Assembly (NCBI GenBank): GCA_963702175.1
Contig: OY969721.1
Span: 2,480,001 to 2,544,000, forward strand
Origin: VRUE01 sp963702175
GTDB taxonomy: Bacteria; Actinomycetota; Thermoleophilia; Solirubrobacterales; 70-9
DNA length: 64,000 bases
Reading direction: 5' to 3'
Positions 40,615-49,725 of the stretch are shown in pieces. A program made the translations under genes and the position numbers. Every line of letters starts with the position of its first letter. Within the stretch, counting starts at the first letter, position 1. A model generated the notes under the pieces. It made no database searches, was not told where the DNA came from, and saw only the letters and a list, made by a program, of their open reading frames with translations.

Positions 40615-42549
40615 ATGGACAGCGTGACGGCCGGGAAGGAGGGTGGTGCAGCCCTTGCGGATCTCTCTCGTGAGGATCTGATCGAGCTCCTGGAGGCTCG
40701 AGGTGGAGGGGGCATCCGGATCGACTTTTCGGGCAAGAGCAACGCTCGGAAGCTGGCGCGTCAAGTTCGGCCTCGTGTAGCCAGGACAATCAAGAAGTAC
40801 GGCGTAGGCTCGGAAGCCGAGCAAGCCCGGAATTGCTTGATCGAGGGCGACAACCTCCAGGCGATGGCCACGCTGTTCAGAGAGCAGGGCCAGGTCGACC
40901 TGATTCTCACCGATCCGCCATACAACACGGGCAACGATTGGCGCTACAACGACCGCTGGGACGACGACCCAAATGATCCTGGTATCGGCGACTGGGTCAG
41001 TCCCGACGACGGGGCGCGGCACACGAAGTGGATGCGCTTCATGTGGCCGCGGCTACAGATGATGAAAGGCATGCTCAAGCCCGGCGGCGTGCTCGCGATC
41101 TGCATCGACCACCGCGAGCTCTTCCGGCTCGGACAGATGCTCGACGAGCTCTTCCGCGAGGAGAACCGACTGGCGATCATCAACTGGCAAAAGGCGAGCG
41201 CACCCCGACCCGATAACGCGCACGTTTCGACCTCTACCGAGTATGTCCTGGTTTACGCGAGGGACCGCGACAGGGCCAACACGGAGGCGATTCCACGCGA
41301 GCAGAGCTCCTACAGCCGGTACAGCAACCCGGACGGAGATCCGGAAGGTCCCTGGCGGGAGGGCAATCTCTCAGCCCGCACCCCCTCCGAGGCCAACAGC
41401 TACGGCATTCAGTCGCCGTTCACCGGGGAGGTCCACTATCCCCCCGGCAGCCGCGCCTGGACTCACCCAAAGCGCGACATCAAGGGCTGGCTGGAAGGTT
41501 GGGGAACGAGCTATCGGGAGCAGGACATCGGCGACGGTCGGGCCAAGGCGCTGATGGTCTACGGCGAACCCGGCAAGGTCACAGCGGAGGGGAGAAAGGC
41601 CGCCGAGGCGACGCTCGCGAAGGACCCGTGGCCGTTCATCTGGTTTGGCCGCGACGGCGCCGGCACGCCGCGCAAGAAGACGTACCTGGAAAAAGTTCGC
41701 AAAGGTCATGTGCCGATCACCTACTGGGCCGCCGAGGACTACGAGGACCCGCTGTCGCTCGGATCGTCCTCATGGAACTACTCGGAGTCCGGCAGGACCA
41801 GCGACGGCGCCGACGAGTTGTCGGCGATCGTCTCTCCGGGTCACAACTTCCTTACCGTCAAGCCGCTCAAGCTGATCGAGAAGGTGATCCAAATCTGGTG
41901 CCCGCCGGACGGCCTCGTATTCGACCCGTTCGCCGGCTCGGGAACGACCGGTCACGCGGTCCTCGGCCTCAATGCCAGCACCGACTCCGAGCGGCGGTTC
42001 ATCCTCGTCGAGCAGGGACGGCCCGACCGCGGTGACTCCTACGCTCGGTCACTAACCGCAGATCGCCTCAAACGCGTGATCAAGGGCACCTGGGCAGGAA
42101 GTGACGATGAGCCGTCTCTGGGCGGCGGCTTCCGCTTCTGCAAGCTCGATCGAAAAGTGGACGCGGCCGTCCTGCTCAGCATGGAGCGAGAAGAGATGGC
42201 GGACACGATCATCGGTTCGCACTTCGATCCGGACAGCCGACTCCGAGAGGCACTCGAGAGGATCTCCAACAACGACCAGTTCACCTATCTAATGGCGAAG
42301 AACTCCGAATCCGAGGGCTTCTTCCTGGTTTGGAACGGGGCCGATGGCACCTCGGACTTCACCGAGGAGATCTACGAAGCCTGTTCCGAAGAGGCCAAGG
42401 CGGCGGGGCTGAGCGTCCAGTACCACGTCTACGCGCGCCTGCAGCGGTACCAGACGAGCAACGTCGTCTTCTACCCGATCCCAGATCGCATCCTGATTGA
42501 CTTCGGGCTTGATCTGCGAGGCGAGCCCTACCACGCCGACGAACAGTGA
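40615..42549 (+). CDS. Type III-like DNA adenine methyltransferase (Mod subunit)
   Basis: 644 aa from ATG 40615; the longer frame to 40507 lacks support. Motif IV TDPPYNTGNDWRYNDRW (residue about 98) comes before the SAM motif FDPFAGSGTTGHAVL (about 440), the beta-class order of N6-adenine methyltransferases of type III systems. The target-recognition region lies between them. The C-terminal 150 residues are a unique domain. The stop overlaps the helicase start (GTGA). It sits immediately downstream of a tRNA cluster, which fits acquisition as a defence island. Confidence 0.88.
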   Translation: MDSVTAGKEGGAALADLSREDLIELLEARGGGGIRIDFSGKSNARKLARQVRPRVARTIKKYGVGSEAEQARNCLIEGDNLQAMATLFREQGQVDLILTDPPYNTGNDWRYNDRWDDDPNDPGIGDWVSPDDGARHTKWMRFMWPRLQMMKGMLKPGGVLAICIDHRELFRLGQMLDELFREENRLAIINWQKASAPRPDNAHVSTSTEYVLVYARDRDRANTEAIPREQSSYSRYSNPDGDPEGPWREGNLSARTPSEANSYGIQSPFTGEVHYPPGSRAWTHPKRDIKGWLEGWGTSYREQDIGDGRAKALMVYGEPGKVTAEGRKAAEATLAKDPWPFIWFGRDGAGTPRKKTYLEKVRKGHVPITYWAAEDYEDPLSLGSSSWNYSESGRTSDGADELSAIVSPGHNFLTVKPLKLIEKVIQIWCPPDGLVFDPFAGSGTTGHAVLGLNASTDSERRFILVEQGRPDRGDSYARSLTADRLKRVIKGTWAGSDDEPSLGGGFRFCKLDRKVDAAVLLSMEREEMADTIIGSHFDPDSRLREALERISNNDQFTYLMAKNSESEGFFLVWNGADGTSDFTEEIYEACSEEAKAAGLSVQYHVYARLQRYQTSNVVFYPIPDRILIDFGLDLRGEPYHADEQ

Positions 42550-44870
42550 TCAAGCTCAAGGGGTTCCAGAAGCAAGCGGCGGATCAGATCGCCGAGCGCT
42601 TCGCCAAGTACTACGAGGACCCCCCGGCACGAGGCACGACGAAGCGGCCCCGGGTCGTCCCCTTCTACCAGGGGCTCGCCTCGATCACGGCCTCGGGGAA
42701 GACGGTCATACTCGCCGACGCCGTTTCGACAATCTGCACGCTGCTCCCGATCTCACCGGTGATCCTCTGGCTCTCGAAGGGCAAGGTGGTCGTCGATCAG
42801 ACCTACACCAACCTGACTGCCGGCGGCAAGTACCGGCACCTGCTCGGCCCAGCTCGCATCAGTTACCTGGCCCAGTACGACAGCCAGGACGTGAGCGAAG
42901 CCGAGGGTCCACTCGTCTTCTTCGCGACGGTGGGGACCTTCAATCAGAAAGATCGCGAGGAGGGAGCGCGGCTGATCTTCAAGAGTGAGATCGACACCGC
43001 AGACGAAAGCACGTGGGATGCGCTGAAGCTGCGAACCGATGCCCAGGGGCACCGGCGGCCGCTGCTGCTGGTTTACGACGAGGGGCACAATCTCACCGAC
43101 CAGCAGGTGGAGCTACTGCTCGAACTGGAGCCGGACTCCCTGATCGCGGCGAGCGCGACGATGAGAATGCCGGCCCAGCTCGGCAACGAGGTGAAGTCCC
43201 TGAAGGAAGCGGGCTGGACCGACGACGATCTCGTAACCAGCATCGACGCCAGGGCAGTTGCGGACTCCGGCTTGGTCAAGAGTCGCATCCTGCTCGGCGG
43301 CTACGAGGCCCCGATGGAGGAGACGATCGACGCGCTGATCGCCAACATGCGCGAGGCCGAGGAGGAGGCGCAACCACATGGCGTTGGCAAGCCCAAGGCG
43401 ATTTACGTAAGCAAGACGAACATCGTCGAGGGCAACGACCTCCAGAAGGACGATCCGCGACAGCCGTTCGAGCAGCGTCGGTCGCCGCCGATCCTGATCT
43501 GGCGCCACCTCACCGAGCACTGCGACGTCGATCCGGCTGAGATCGCGGTCTACTGCTCCCTCGCGACCCACAAGGACTACCCGCTGCCGGCGGAGTTCCG
43601 GTTGTTCAAGGGCAAAGACAAGGACTACGCCGCCTTTACGGAAGGTGAGTTTCGCCATGTGATCTTCAACCTCAGCCTGCAAGAGGGTTGGGACGATCCG
43701 CTCGTTTACTTCGCCTACATCGACAAAAGCATGGAATCGAACGTCCAGGTTGAGCAGATCATCGGTCGCTTGCTGCGCCAGCCCGGCACCTGCCACTACT
43801 CCGCGGAGCGCCTCAATACGGCCCACTTTTACATCCGGGTCGACAAACGCGGCGTCTTCAACGACGTGCTCACCACGGTCAACCGCAAGCTCGCGGCCGA
43901 GGCGCCTGGGATCAAGATCGTCGAGTCCAGACCCGGCAAAGCAAAGCCAGAGATGCTGCCGGCCAAGGAAGCGAAGGGGATCTTCGAGACGGCTTATGTC
44001 ACCGACCAGGCGGTCGAGCCGATCGCAGAGATCATTGGCAGCCTCAACGACTACCGGGGGGACAATGGCTCGAACATTAGGAGCGGCGGCAGCCGGGTGC
44101 AGATTCAGCGGCTGGTGGGGGACGACTCTGAGGCCCAATTCGAGTGGGAGGACTTTGAGCACACCAACCTGGTCGTCGCCCGCTGGTTGTTCCAGCGGGC
44201 GATCATGCGCCGCTTCCAGGGGGCCCTGGGGGTCGCGCCTACCGACGATCCAAAGTTCGATGCCCGGGTCGGATTCGGCAGCAGGGCACATAAGCAAATC
44301 GAGGCCAGTGCCGAGAAGGTAGTCGCGGCTTACATGGACGGGGTTGTGCTGAAGCAGCGCGATATAGACGAGTACATGGTCGGCTCGATACTTACCCGGC
44401 GCGACGAGATGGAAGTGTTCGAGAATTCCCTTCACGAGGGTTATTCCGGCCTCAACCAACTGGAGCTTGAGTTCGCTTGGGCGCTGGACAGGGTCGGCGT
44501 CGACTGGTGCCGCAATCCGTCGCGCAGTGGCTACAGCATCCCCCTGATCAGCCTCGGCCCGACGCGGAACTTCTACCCCGATTTCCTCGCCTGGAAAGGC
44601 GAGGACGTGTTCGCGATCGACACCACCGGCGGACACCTCCTGAGCGAGAAGACCAACCGCAAGCTGCTTGACATCGCGCCGCCGAAGGGAAGCGGAGGAC
44701 GCTTGGTCGTACGGCTGGTCTCACCGGGCAAATGGAACGCCGACCTGCAGCAGGAGGACGCTACTGGGTTCACGGTCTGGGGTCGCAAGCAGGACGGCTC
44801 CTTGCGACCGACCCAGGTCGATTCAGTCGACGCTGCGGTGGGGCGAGCACTCGTGAGCGGCTCGGGCTAA
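42546..44870 (+). CDS. Type III-like restriction helicase/nuclease (Res subunit)
   Basis: 774 aa from GTG 42546. SF2 helicase motifs: ITASGKTVILADA (Walker A, residue about 50), LLVYDEGHNLTDQQ (DEGH), IAASATMRMP (motif III) and EQIIGRLLRQPG (motif VI). The C-terminal segment YPDFLAWKGEDVFAIDTTGGHLLSEK aligns with the Res PD-(D/E)XK site, but Thr stands where the catalytic Lys is usual (DTT instead of ExK). It is shorter than EcoP-type Res (about 970 aa). Probable restriction partner of the Mod gene; cleavage activity is uncertain. Confidence 0.85.
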   Translation: MIKLKGFQKQAADQIAERFAKYYEDPPARGTTKRPRVVPFYQGLASITASGKTVILADAVSTICTLLPISPVILWLSKGKVVVDQTYTNLTAGGKYRHLLGPARISYLAQYDSQDVSEAEGPLVFFATVGTFNQKDREEGARLIFKSEIDTADESTWDALKLRTDAQGHRRPLLLVYDEGHNLTDQQVELLLELEPDSLIAASATMRMPAQLGNEVKSLKEAGWTDDDLVTSIDARAVADSGLVKSRILLGGYEAPMEETIDALIANMREAEEEAQPHGVGKPKAIYVSKTNIVEGNDLQKDDPRQPFEQRRSPPILIWRHLTEHCDVDPAEIAVYCSLATHKDYPLPAEFRLFKGKDKDYAAFTEGEFRHVIFNLSLQEGWDDPLVYFAYIDKSMESNVQVEQIIGRLLRQPGTCHYSAERLNTAHFYIRVDKRGVFNDVLTTVNRKLAAEAPGIKIVESRPGKAKPEMLPAKEAKGIFETAYVTDQAVEPIAEIIGSLNDYRGDNGSNIRSGGSRVQIQRLVGDDSEAQFEWEDFEHTNLVVARWLFQRAIMRRFQGALGVAPTDDPKFDARVGFGSRAHKQIEASAEKVVAAYMDGVVLKQRDIDEYMVGSILTRRDEMEVFENSLHEGYSGLNQLELEFAWALDRVGVDWCRNPSRSGYSIPLISLGPTRNFYPDFLAWKGEDVFAIDTTGGHLLSEKTNRKLLDIAPPKGSGGRLVVRLVSPGKWNADLQQEDATGFTVWGRKQDGSLRPTQVDSVDAAVGRALVSGSG

Positions 44871-44895
44871 GGTCCTCGGCGCTCTGAGGGAGTCG

Positions 44896-45705
44896 TTATC
44901 GCTGGACCGTCACTCGCAGGAAAGTTGCCGGGATCGAAGTGGCCCCGTCCTCGCTCGTGTTCTGCTCGTTGAACAGCTCCTCCAGCTCCGCCTGGAGATC
45001 GGCTTCGCGGCCGTCCGCCGCTGCCGCCGCGAAGGCGTTCATGGTCGGCCCGTAGTAGCTCTTGAACTCGGCGACCAGCTCCAACGGCGAACCCGGGTAG
45101 TCGAAGGTGTAGGTGCTTCTCTGGAAGGAGATCTGATCCTCCCGCACCCCGGCGGCCGTGAAGCGCTCGATTACCTGGTCCTCCACGCCCCAAGTCATCG
45201 GGCTGACGAAGCCCTCCGGAGGCGGGGGCGAGTAGGAGGCGCTGATCTTCAGGATCTGTGCGACCAGGGTCGGGTCGTTGGGAATCCAGTTCCCCATCAC
45301 GATCCGGCCGCCGGGCTTGGTCACCCGGACCATCTCTTTGGCCACCTCGAATGGCTTGGGAGCGAACATCGCGCCGAAGATGCTGACCACCAGGTCGAAG
45401 CTCTCGTCATCGAGCTCGCTCAGGTCCGATGCGTCGCCCTCTTGGAACCTGCAATTCGTCAGACCGAGGGCCTCGGCGCGCGCGTTGCCTGCCGCGACGA
45501 GGTTGGCGGCGATGTCAACGCCCAGGACATCCGCCCCGAGCTGAGCCGCCGGCACGGCGGTGGTCCCGTCGCCGCAACCCAGGTCCAGCACTTTGAGGCC
45601 GTCGGTGATGCCCAACTCCCCGACGAGCGCCTCTCCGCTCTCCCGCATGCTCTCGGCGATACGGGTGAAATCGCCCTTCTCCCACAGTTCCTTGTTCGCG
45701 TTCAT
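44896..45705 (-). CDS. Class I SAM-dependent methyltransferase
   Basis: 269 aa from ATG 45705, preceded by CTGGAGGGAAACTA (good Shine-Dalgarno). SAM motif I VLDLGCGDGTTAVPAAQLG (residues about 39-57), motif II VLGVDIAANLVAAG, and motif IV FDLVVSIFGAMFAPKPFEVA. The UbiE/arsenite-methyltransferase-like class acts on small molecules. The substrate is unknown. It ends 25 bp from the convergent Res gene. Confidence 0.85.
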   Translation of the reverse strand: MNANKELWEKGDFTRIAESMRESGEALVGELGITDGLKVLDLGCGDGTTAVPAAQLGADVLGVDIAANLVAAGNARAEALGLTNCRFQEGDASDLSELDDESFDLVVSIFGAMFAPKPFEVAKEMVRVTKPGGRIVMGNWIPNDPTLVAQILKISASYSPPPPEGFVSPMTWGVEDQVIERFTAAGVREDQISFQRSTYTFDYPGSPLELVAEFKSYYGPTMNAFAAAAADGREADLQAELEELFNEQNTSEDGATSIPATFLRVTVQR

Positions 45706-45769
45706 TAGTTTCCCTCCAGGTTCGAGTGGGTGCCCCGAGCCTATCCCGTGGGCGCTATAGGATCGGTCC

Positions 45770-47230
45770 GTGCAGAGGGCCAGGGGGATCGTTGGAGTGC
45801 TGGTCGCGGCGGCGATCGTGCTCGGCGCAGGCGAGAGCGCGGGCGCTGCCACGCTGAAAGCCAATTACCAGCTGCAGGGCAACCTGGCTTCTACGGTTTC
45901 TGGTGCGCCCGACCTGACAAACCTTGGGGCGGGCAACCGCTTCGCCTTCGAGACCATCGATGGCGTCAGGCGGCAGGTGCTGAAGTTTCCTAAAGGCAAC
46001 GGACTCGCCCTGAGCACGGCCGGGCTGGTCGACCCCCGCAGCTACTCGGTGGTGCTGCAGTTTCGGCTGGACGACCTCGAGCGCTTCAGGCGAATCCTCG
46101 ACTTCAGCAACAGCACGTCCGACAACGGCTTCTACGACTACAGTGGGATTGCGGTCATCTATGGCAGCGACGACGGCCTCGCCCGCGGCGGGATCGTGTT
46201 CGACGAGTCCTACGCCCAGGTCGTCTTCACCAGCGCGCCCGCCGCCGACAGTTCGCAGCGGGTGGTCGCGTACGTGAACGGCGCCGAGGTTGTCGCTGCG
46301 ACCGCCTCTAAAGACTTCGATCTCAGCCCCGGGACGCTGCGGCTCTTCCAGGACAACACCAGCGGTCCGGCCGGCGGCGAGGAGTCGGCCGGGGCGCTTG
46401 CCTGCCTCCTGGTCTACGACGGCGTCCTGACTGCGGACGAGGTCGGTCAGCTCGCCACCGAACCCGCTCTATGCCCAGCTCCACGGCCCACCCCAAGGCG
46501 GGCGAAAGCGCTCGCAACGGGAAAGCCGAAGCTGAGGGATTCGGGTCGTCCAGGGCGGTCGCCGGTGCTCGACACGGGCCTGACCGTGCGCTGCCCGATC
46601 GGCGCCACGCCCTGCTCGGTCCGTGCCCGCGTGGACCTCCCCAGGTCCAGCCAACGGGCACTGGGCACGAGGCTCAGCCGCCTGGGCGCGGGCCGTTTCT
46701 CCCTGCCGGGGGGAGCTAGCGCGAAAGTCCTGGTGCGCCTCTCGCGTAGCGGCTCAAGGGTCCTGCGCGAGGCCGGATCGGTGGGGGTCAGGACCTCGGC
46801 GAAGATCACGGTGCCCGGAGGAAGGGGCGCCACCGCCGGACAGGCGGGCAGGATCGAGGCCCCGCGACTTCCCGCCTACAGGCGCGGCCTCTACACCGGT
46901 ACGACGAGCCAGGGGCTGCCGATCTTCATTTCGGTGAGCCGAACCTCGATCGGGTCTGTCTTCCTGCGCTGGCGCGCCCGCTGTGCAGACGGCAAGGTGC
47001 GTACGAACACGATTTCCTTTCGCGGTGAGCGGATCCGCCGGGGCCGCTTCTCCTTCCGTCGGACGCTGGAGACTGGCGGAACGGTCCGCATATCGGGCAG
47101 GATCAAGGGGGTGCACGCATCGGGCACGCTGTCCCGCGTCGGCACAAGCGCGTTCGGGACCAAGTGCGCGGCGAGGGGGATCGGCTGGCGAGTGCGCGCC
47201 TCGGGCATCGAAACCACATCGTCGCGCTGA
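45770..47230 (+). CDS. Secreted LamG/concanavalin-like protein
   Basis: 486 aa from GTG 45770. Signal peptide to about residue 26 (GVLVAAAIVLGAGESAGA). Residues 30-225 look like a LamG jelly roll (YQLQGNLASTVSGAPDLTNL; RSYSVVLQFRLDDLERFRRI; LACLLVYDGVLTADEV). The C-terminal half is Arg/Gly-rich with beta repeats (KVLVRLSRSGSRVLREAG; TSIGSVFLRWRARCADG), as in actinobacterial surface proteins. Likely binds glycan. Function not predictable. Confidence 0.75.
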   Translation: MQRARGIVGVLVAAAIVLGAGESAGAATLKANYQLQGNLASTVSGAPDLTNLGAGNRFAFETIDGVRRQVLKFPKGNGLALSTAGLVDPRSYSVVLQFRLDDLERFRRILDFSNSTSDNGFYDYSGIAVIYGSDDGLARGGIVFDESYAQVVFTSAPAADSSQRVVAYVNGAEVVAATASKDFDLSPGTLRLFQDNTSGPAGGEESAGALACLLVYDGVLTADEVGQLATEPALCPAPRPTPRRAKALATGKPKLRDSGRPGRSPVLDTGLTVRCPIGATPCSVRARVDLPRSSQRALGTRLSRLGAGRFSLPGGASAKVLVRLSRSGSRVLREAGSVGVRTSAKITVPGGRGATAGQAGRIEAPRLPAYRRGLYTGTTSQGLPIFISVSRTSIGSVFLRWRARCADGKVRTNTISFRGERIRRGRFSFRRTLETGGTVRISGRIKGVHASGTLSRVGTSAFGTKCAARGIGWRVRASGIETTSSR

Positions 47231-47231
47231 T

Positions 47232-48450
47232 TCAGCGTCGCTTCGGCTCGAGCCCGATCACCTCGTAGTAGCCGATCAGGTAGAGGCGGCGGCCGTCGGA
47301 GACGACTGGGGTGTAGCCGGCCTGGCGCAGCTGAAACGTTCTTGCGGTGGGTATGGACGTCGATGCCGATCGCGTCGCGGGTCTCGAAGCTCGAGGTGTA
47401 GACGGTGTGCCCGATCACGGTCGCCGTCCCGGGCACCGGCCCACCGACGTCGAACCTCCACCGCTGCTTGCCGGTCAGCGCGTCGAGCGCGTAGAAGTGC
47501 TCGTCGTAGGAGCCGATGTAGACGGTCGGCGGCGTGCCGGGGACCTTGGCGACCGCCGGTGAGCCGTAGACGTAGTCGTCGGTGGGGAAGGACCACTCGA
47601 CCTTGCCGGTCTTCGCGTCGAAGGCGAAGACGGTGCCGTCGTCGCGACCGGCGTAGATGCGGCCGAAGGCGATCGCGGGGGAGGAGTAGAAGCCGCCCTC
47701 GCCGAATGGTGGCGCCTTCGAGGTGTTGGTGCGCCAGATCGGCTTGCCGGTCTCCGCGTCGAGGCAGAACATCGCGCTCTGGTAGTCGGCGACGTAGACG
47801 CGGCCGTCGTGGAAGGCGGGGCTGGCTTTGATCGCGCCCGGCGCGTTGAACTGCCAGCGGATCTTGCCGTCGGAGGCGCGCAGGGCAATCAGGTTGGTCT
47901 CATTGGAGCCGACGTAGAGGGTGCCGCCTACCGTCAGCGGCGAGGATTCGAGCTCGGTGTGCAGGTCGCGCACCCAGGCGCGCTTGCCGGTGTCGGCATC
48001 GATCGCGACCAGGTTGCCGTCCATGAAGGCGAAGAAGACGAGGCCGCGGTGGTAGGTCGGGCCGGTGACGTCGGTCGGCGAGCCTTTCTGGTTGGGGTGG
48101 GTGACGCGTTCCCAGAGCACCTTGTGGTCGCGCAGGCGGATCGCTTTCGCGTTGCCGTACTTGTTGACGACGTAGGCGACGCCGCCGGCGATCGCGGGCG
48201 GGAACTCGATCAGCGCGTGGGTGCTGATCGACCAGGCTTCGCGCAGCGGCGGGTCGAGCGCGGCGCGCCTCGCAGGCAGGTAGTGAGTGCGCTCATGGAC
48301 GCGCCCGAAGAGCGGCCAGTCGACCAGTGCGCCTGCCGTTGCTGCGGAGGACCCGTCCTCGGCATCGTCACCGCAACCGGCTAGCGCCAGGCCGGCCACC
48401 AGCGCGACGGCACAGGCGAGGGCACTCCCTCTCACGATCCACTTGCGCAT
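47232..48450 (-). pseudogene. PQQ-like beta-propeller lipoprotein with a late +1 frameshift
   Basis: Starts at ATG 48450 with lipobox ALAGC (Cys 26). Seven-bladed PQQ-like repeats follow (FFAFMDGNLVAIDADTGKRAW, LYVGSNETNLIALRASDGKIRW, VYIGSYDEHFYALDALTGKQRW). After FETRDAIGIDVHTHRK the frame breaks. Deleting one T from the pair at 47339-47340 restores TFQLRQAGYTPVV, DGRRLYLIGYYEVIGLEPKRR and a stop at 47232. As given, translation instead runs on to 46891, antisense to the neighbour. A sequencing error or a C-terminal mutation is possible; about 370 of 405 residues are intact. Confidence 0.75.
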
Positions 48451-48528
48451 CGGTGCATCACATCGGCACCCGAGGGTGGAACTGAAGCTGCAGTCGCGAG
48501 GTTCTCACGCCCGGGCTGGGGAGAGGAG

Positions 48529-48599
48529 AGCGGCGGACGGGAATCGAACCCGCATCATCGCCTTGGAAGGGCGAGGCTCTACCGTTGAGCTACCACCGC
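48529..48599 (-). tRNA. tRNA-Gly (anticodon TCC)
   Basis: Read on the minus strand: acceptor GCGGTGG/CCGCCGC, D-arm TAGCTCAACGGTAGAG, anticodon loop CTTCCAA in stem TCGCC/GGCGA, T-arm CGGGTTCGATTCCCG. 71 nt, as usual for glycine. Confidence 0.95.
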
Positions 48600-48910
48600 G
48601 CGGATGAAGCCGCCCCGACGAGCAGTGCGGCGTCGGTGACAGTTTGCACAAACCACGTCGCACTTTGCCATCTCGTCGAGGACGCTCTGCCATTCTCGAT
48701 CGCGAAGGCCCTTCCCGATGCCGAACTCCTTGTCTCGCAAGTGGTCGAACTCCAGGACGATCGGGTCGGCCTCTCCGCAGTCGACGCAGGGATGCTCGCG
48801 CAGAAACGAAACCAGGGGCGGCAGTAGTTGTCGCGTTGCCCACGTGCCTGCCTGCGCCAGGCGAAATCCTCAAGAGGCTTCTGCCGTCTGCATCGCCCGC
48901 ACGATCTCAT
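48579..48910 (-). pseudogene. HNH endonuclease remnant with internal deletion and frameshift, overlapping tRNA-Gly
   Basis: From ATG 48910 one frame gives MRSCGRCRRQKPLEDFAWRR and GQRDNYCRP, a zinc-ribbon start common in short actinobacterial HNH proteins. A second frame then gives FLREHPCVDCGEADPIVLEF, DHLRDKEFGIGKGLRDREW and CDVVCANCHRRRTARR, the HNH core with two CxxC. The linker normally found between them, roughly 40 residues, is missing and the frame changes near 48805. The second part stops at 48579, inside the tRNA-Gly gene. Inactive unless frameshifting occurs. Confidence 0.7.
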
Positions 48911-48962
48911 AACGCGACCGTAGACCCCTTGGCTGTCGATGCGGCAGAATGTCAAGCAGCCA

Positions 48963-49036
48963 CGGGGCGTGGCGCAGTCTGGTAGCGCACTCGGCTGGGG
49001 GCCGAGCGGTCGCTGGTTCAAATCCAGTCGCCCCGA
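48963..49036 (+). tRNA. tRNA-Pro (anticodon GGG)
   Basis: Acceptor CGGGGCG/CGCCCCG, discriminator A. D-arm GGCGCAGTCTGGTAGCGC, anticodon loop CTGGGGG in stem CTCGG/CCGAG, T-arm CTGGTTCAAATCCAG. A CGATCAGG...CCTGATCG hairpin follows at about 49048-49080, overlapping the tetR 3' end. Confidence 0.95.
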
Positions 49037-49050
49037 TGCGAGCGAGCCGA

Positions 49051-49623
49051 TCAGGCAGGCGCAGAGCTTGCCCTGATCGAGTTCCACCAGGTCTCAAAGT
49101 TCCTTTTTTGCCAGTCCTCGCCCGTGTCTTTGCCGGCAAAGACACGGGCGAGGAAGGGGCCGACGAGCGAGTCGACTGCGCCTTCCGGATCGACATCGCT
49201 GCGGATGTCGCCGCGTGTCTGGCCACGTTCGATCAGCGAGCGGACGATCACGCGGCGGGGATGCGTGACGCTGCTGCGGAAGGTCTCGATCAGCTCCGGG
49301 TGCCGCTCCTGCTCGGCAATCAGGCCGCCGGTCAGGCGGACGTAGGCCAGGCCGTCTCTGGGCATCCCGGTTTCGACCGCGGTCCAGAGCTCGGCGCGCG
49401 TGTCGCCGAGCTCGGGCACGTTCATCTCGGGTAGTTGCCGGGCGATCACCGCCGCCACCAGCGACGCCTTGCTGGGAAAACGGCGATAGATCGTCGGCTT
49501 GCCGACCTTGGCTCTGCGCGCGACCTCCTCCATCGTCATCGCGGAGAAGCCACGCTCGTTGAGGAGGGCCAGGGTCGCCTCGGTGATTGCCTCGTCGACA
49601 CGGGGGTCCAGGGGCCGGGCCAT
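49051..49623 (-). CDS. TetR-family transcriptional regulator
   Basis: 190 aa from ATG 49623. HTH: ITEATLALLNERGFSAMTME and VARRAKVGKPTIYRRFPSKA. A TetR_C-like ligand domain follows (RHPELIETFRSSVTHPRRV). A palindrome just upstream (49630-49652) is the probable autoregulatory operator. Oddity: residues about 156-169 (LARVFAGKDTGED) are encoded by a perfect 40-bp palindrome, so the C-terminus may be altered by an insertion. Confidence 0.88.
   Translation of the reverse strand: MARPLDPRVDEAITEATLALLNERGFSAMTMEEVARRAKVGKPTIYRRFPSKASLVAAVIARQLPEMNVPELGDTRAELWTAVETGMPRDGLAYVRLTGGLIAEQERHPELIETFRSSVTHPRRVIVRSLIERGQTRGDIRSDVDPEGAVDSLVGPFLARVFAGKDTGEDWQKRNFETWWNSIRASSAPA
49115..49154. repeat. Perfect 40-bp palindrome inside the tetR gene
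   Basis: Two 20-bp arms with no loop (TCCTCGCCCGTGTCTTTGCC and its exact complement). It is in frame near the tetR 3' end. It has no sequence relation to the fbiC elements. Confidence 0.85.
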
Positions 49624-49629
49624 AGGCAA

Positions 49630-49652
49630 TAACGTAACGGCAGTTACGTAAC
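49630..49652. promoter_or_regulatory. Probable TetR operator
   Basis: TAACGTAAC-GGCA-GTTACGTAA: arms matching at 8 of 9 positions around a 4-bp spacer, six bases upstream of the tetR start codon. Position and symmetry fit autorepression. Confidence 0.65.
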
Positions 49653-49725
49653 GCCATATCTATGTACAAACTGGATTCCTCACCGCTGCGTGAGCATCCG
49701 CTGGAGCGCCTTATAGTTGTCCCTT

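Noticed and set aside
40396..41022. 208-aa minus-strand ORF upstream of and inside the Mod gene
   Set aside because: Mostly antisense to the methyltransferase. The hydrophobic end (WWALATGILGPTAVKALASL) might be a short relic, but there is no start codon or supporting context.
42753..44636. Large minus-strand ORFs opposite the Res gene
   Set aside because: Antisense shadows with no motif, while the plus-strand frame has full helicase motifs.
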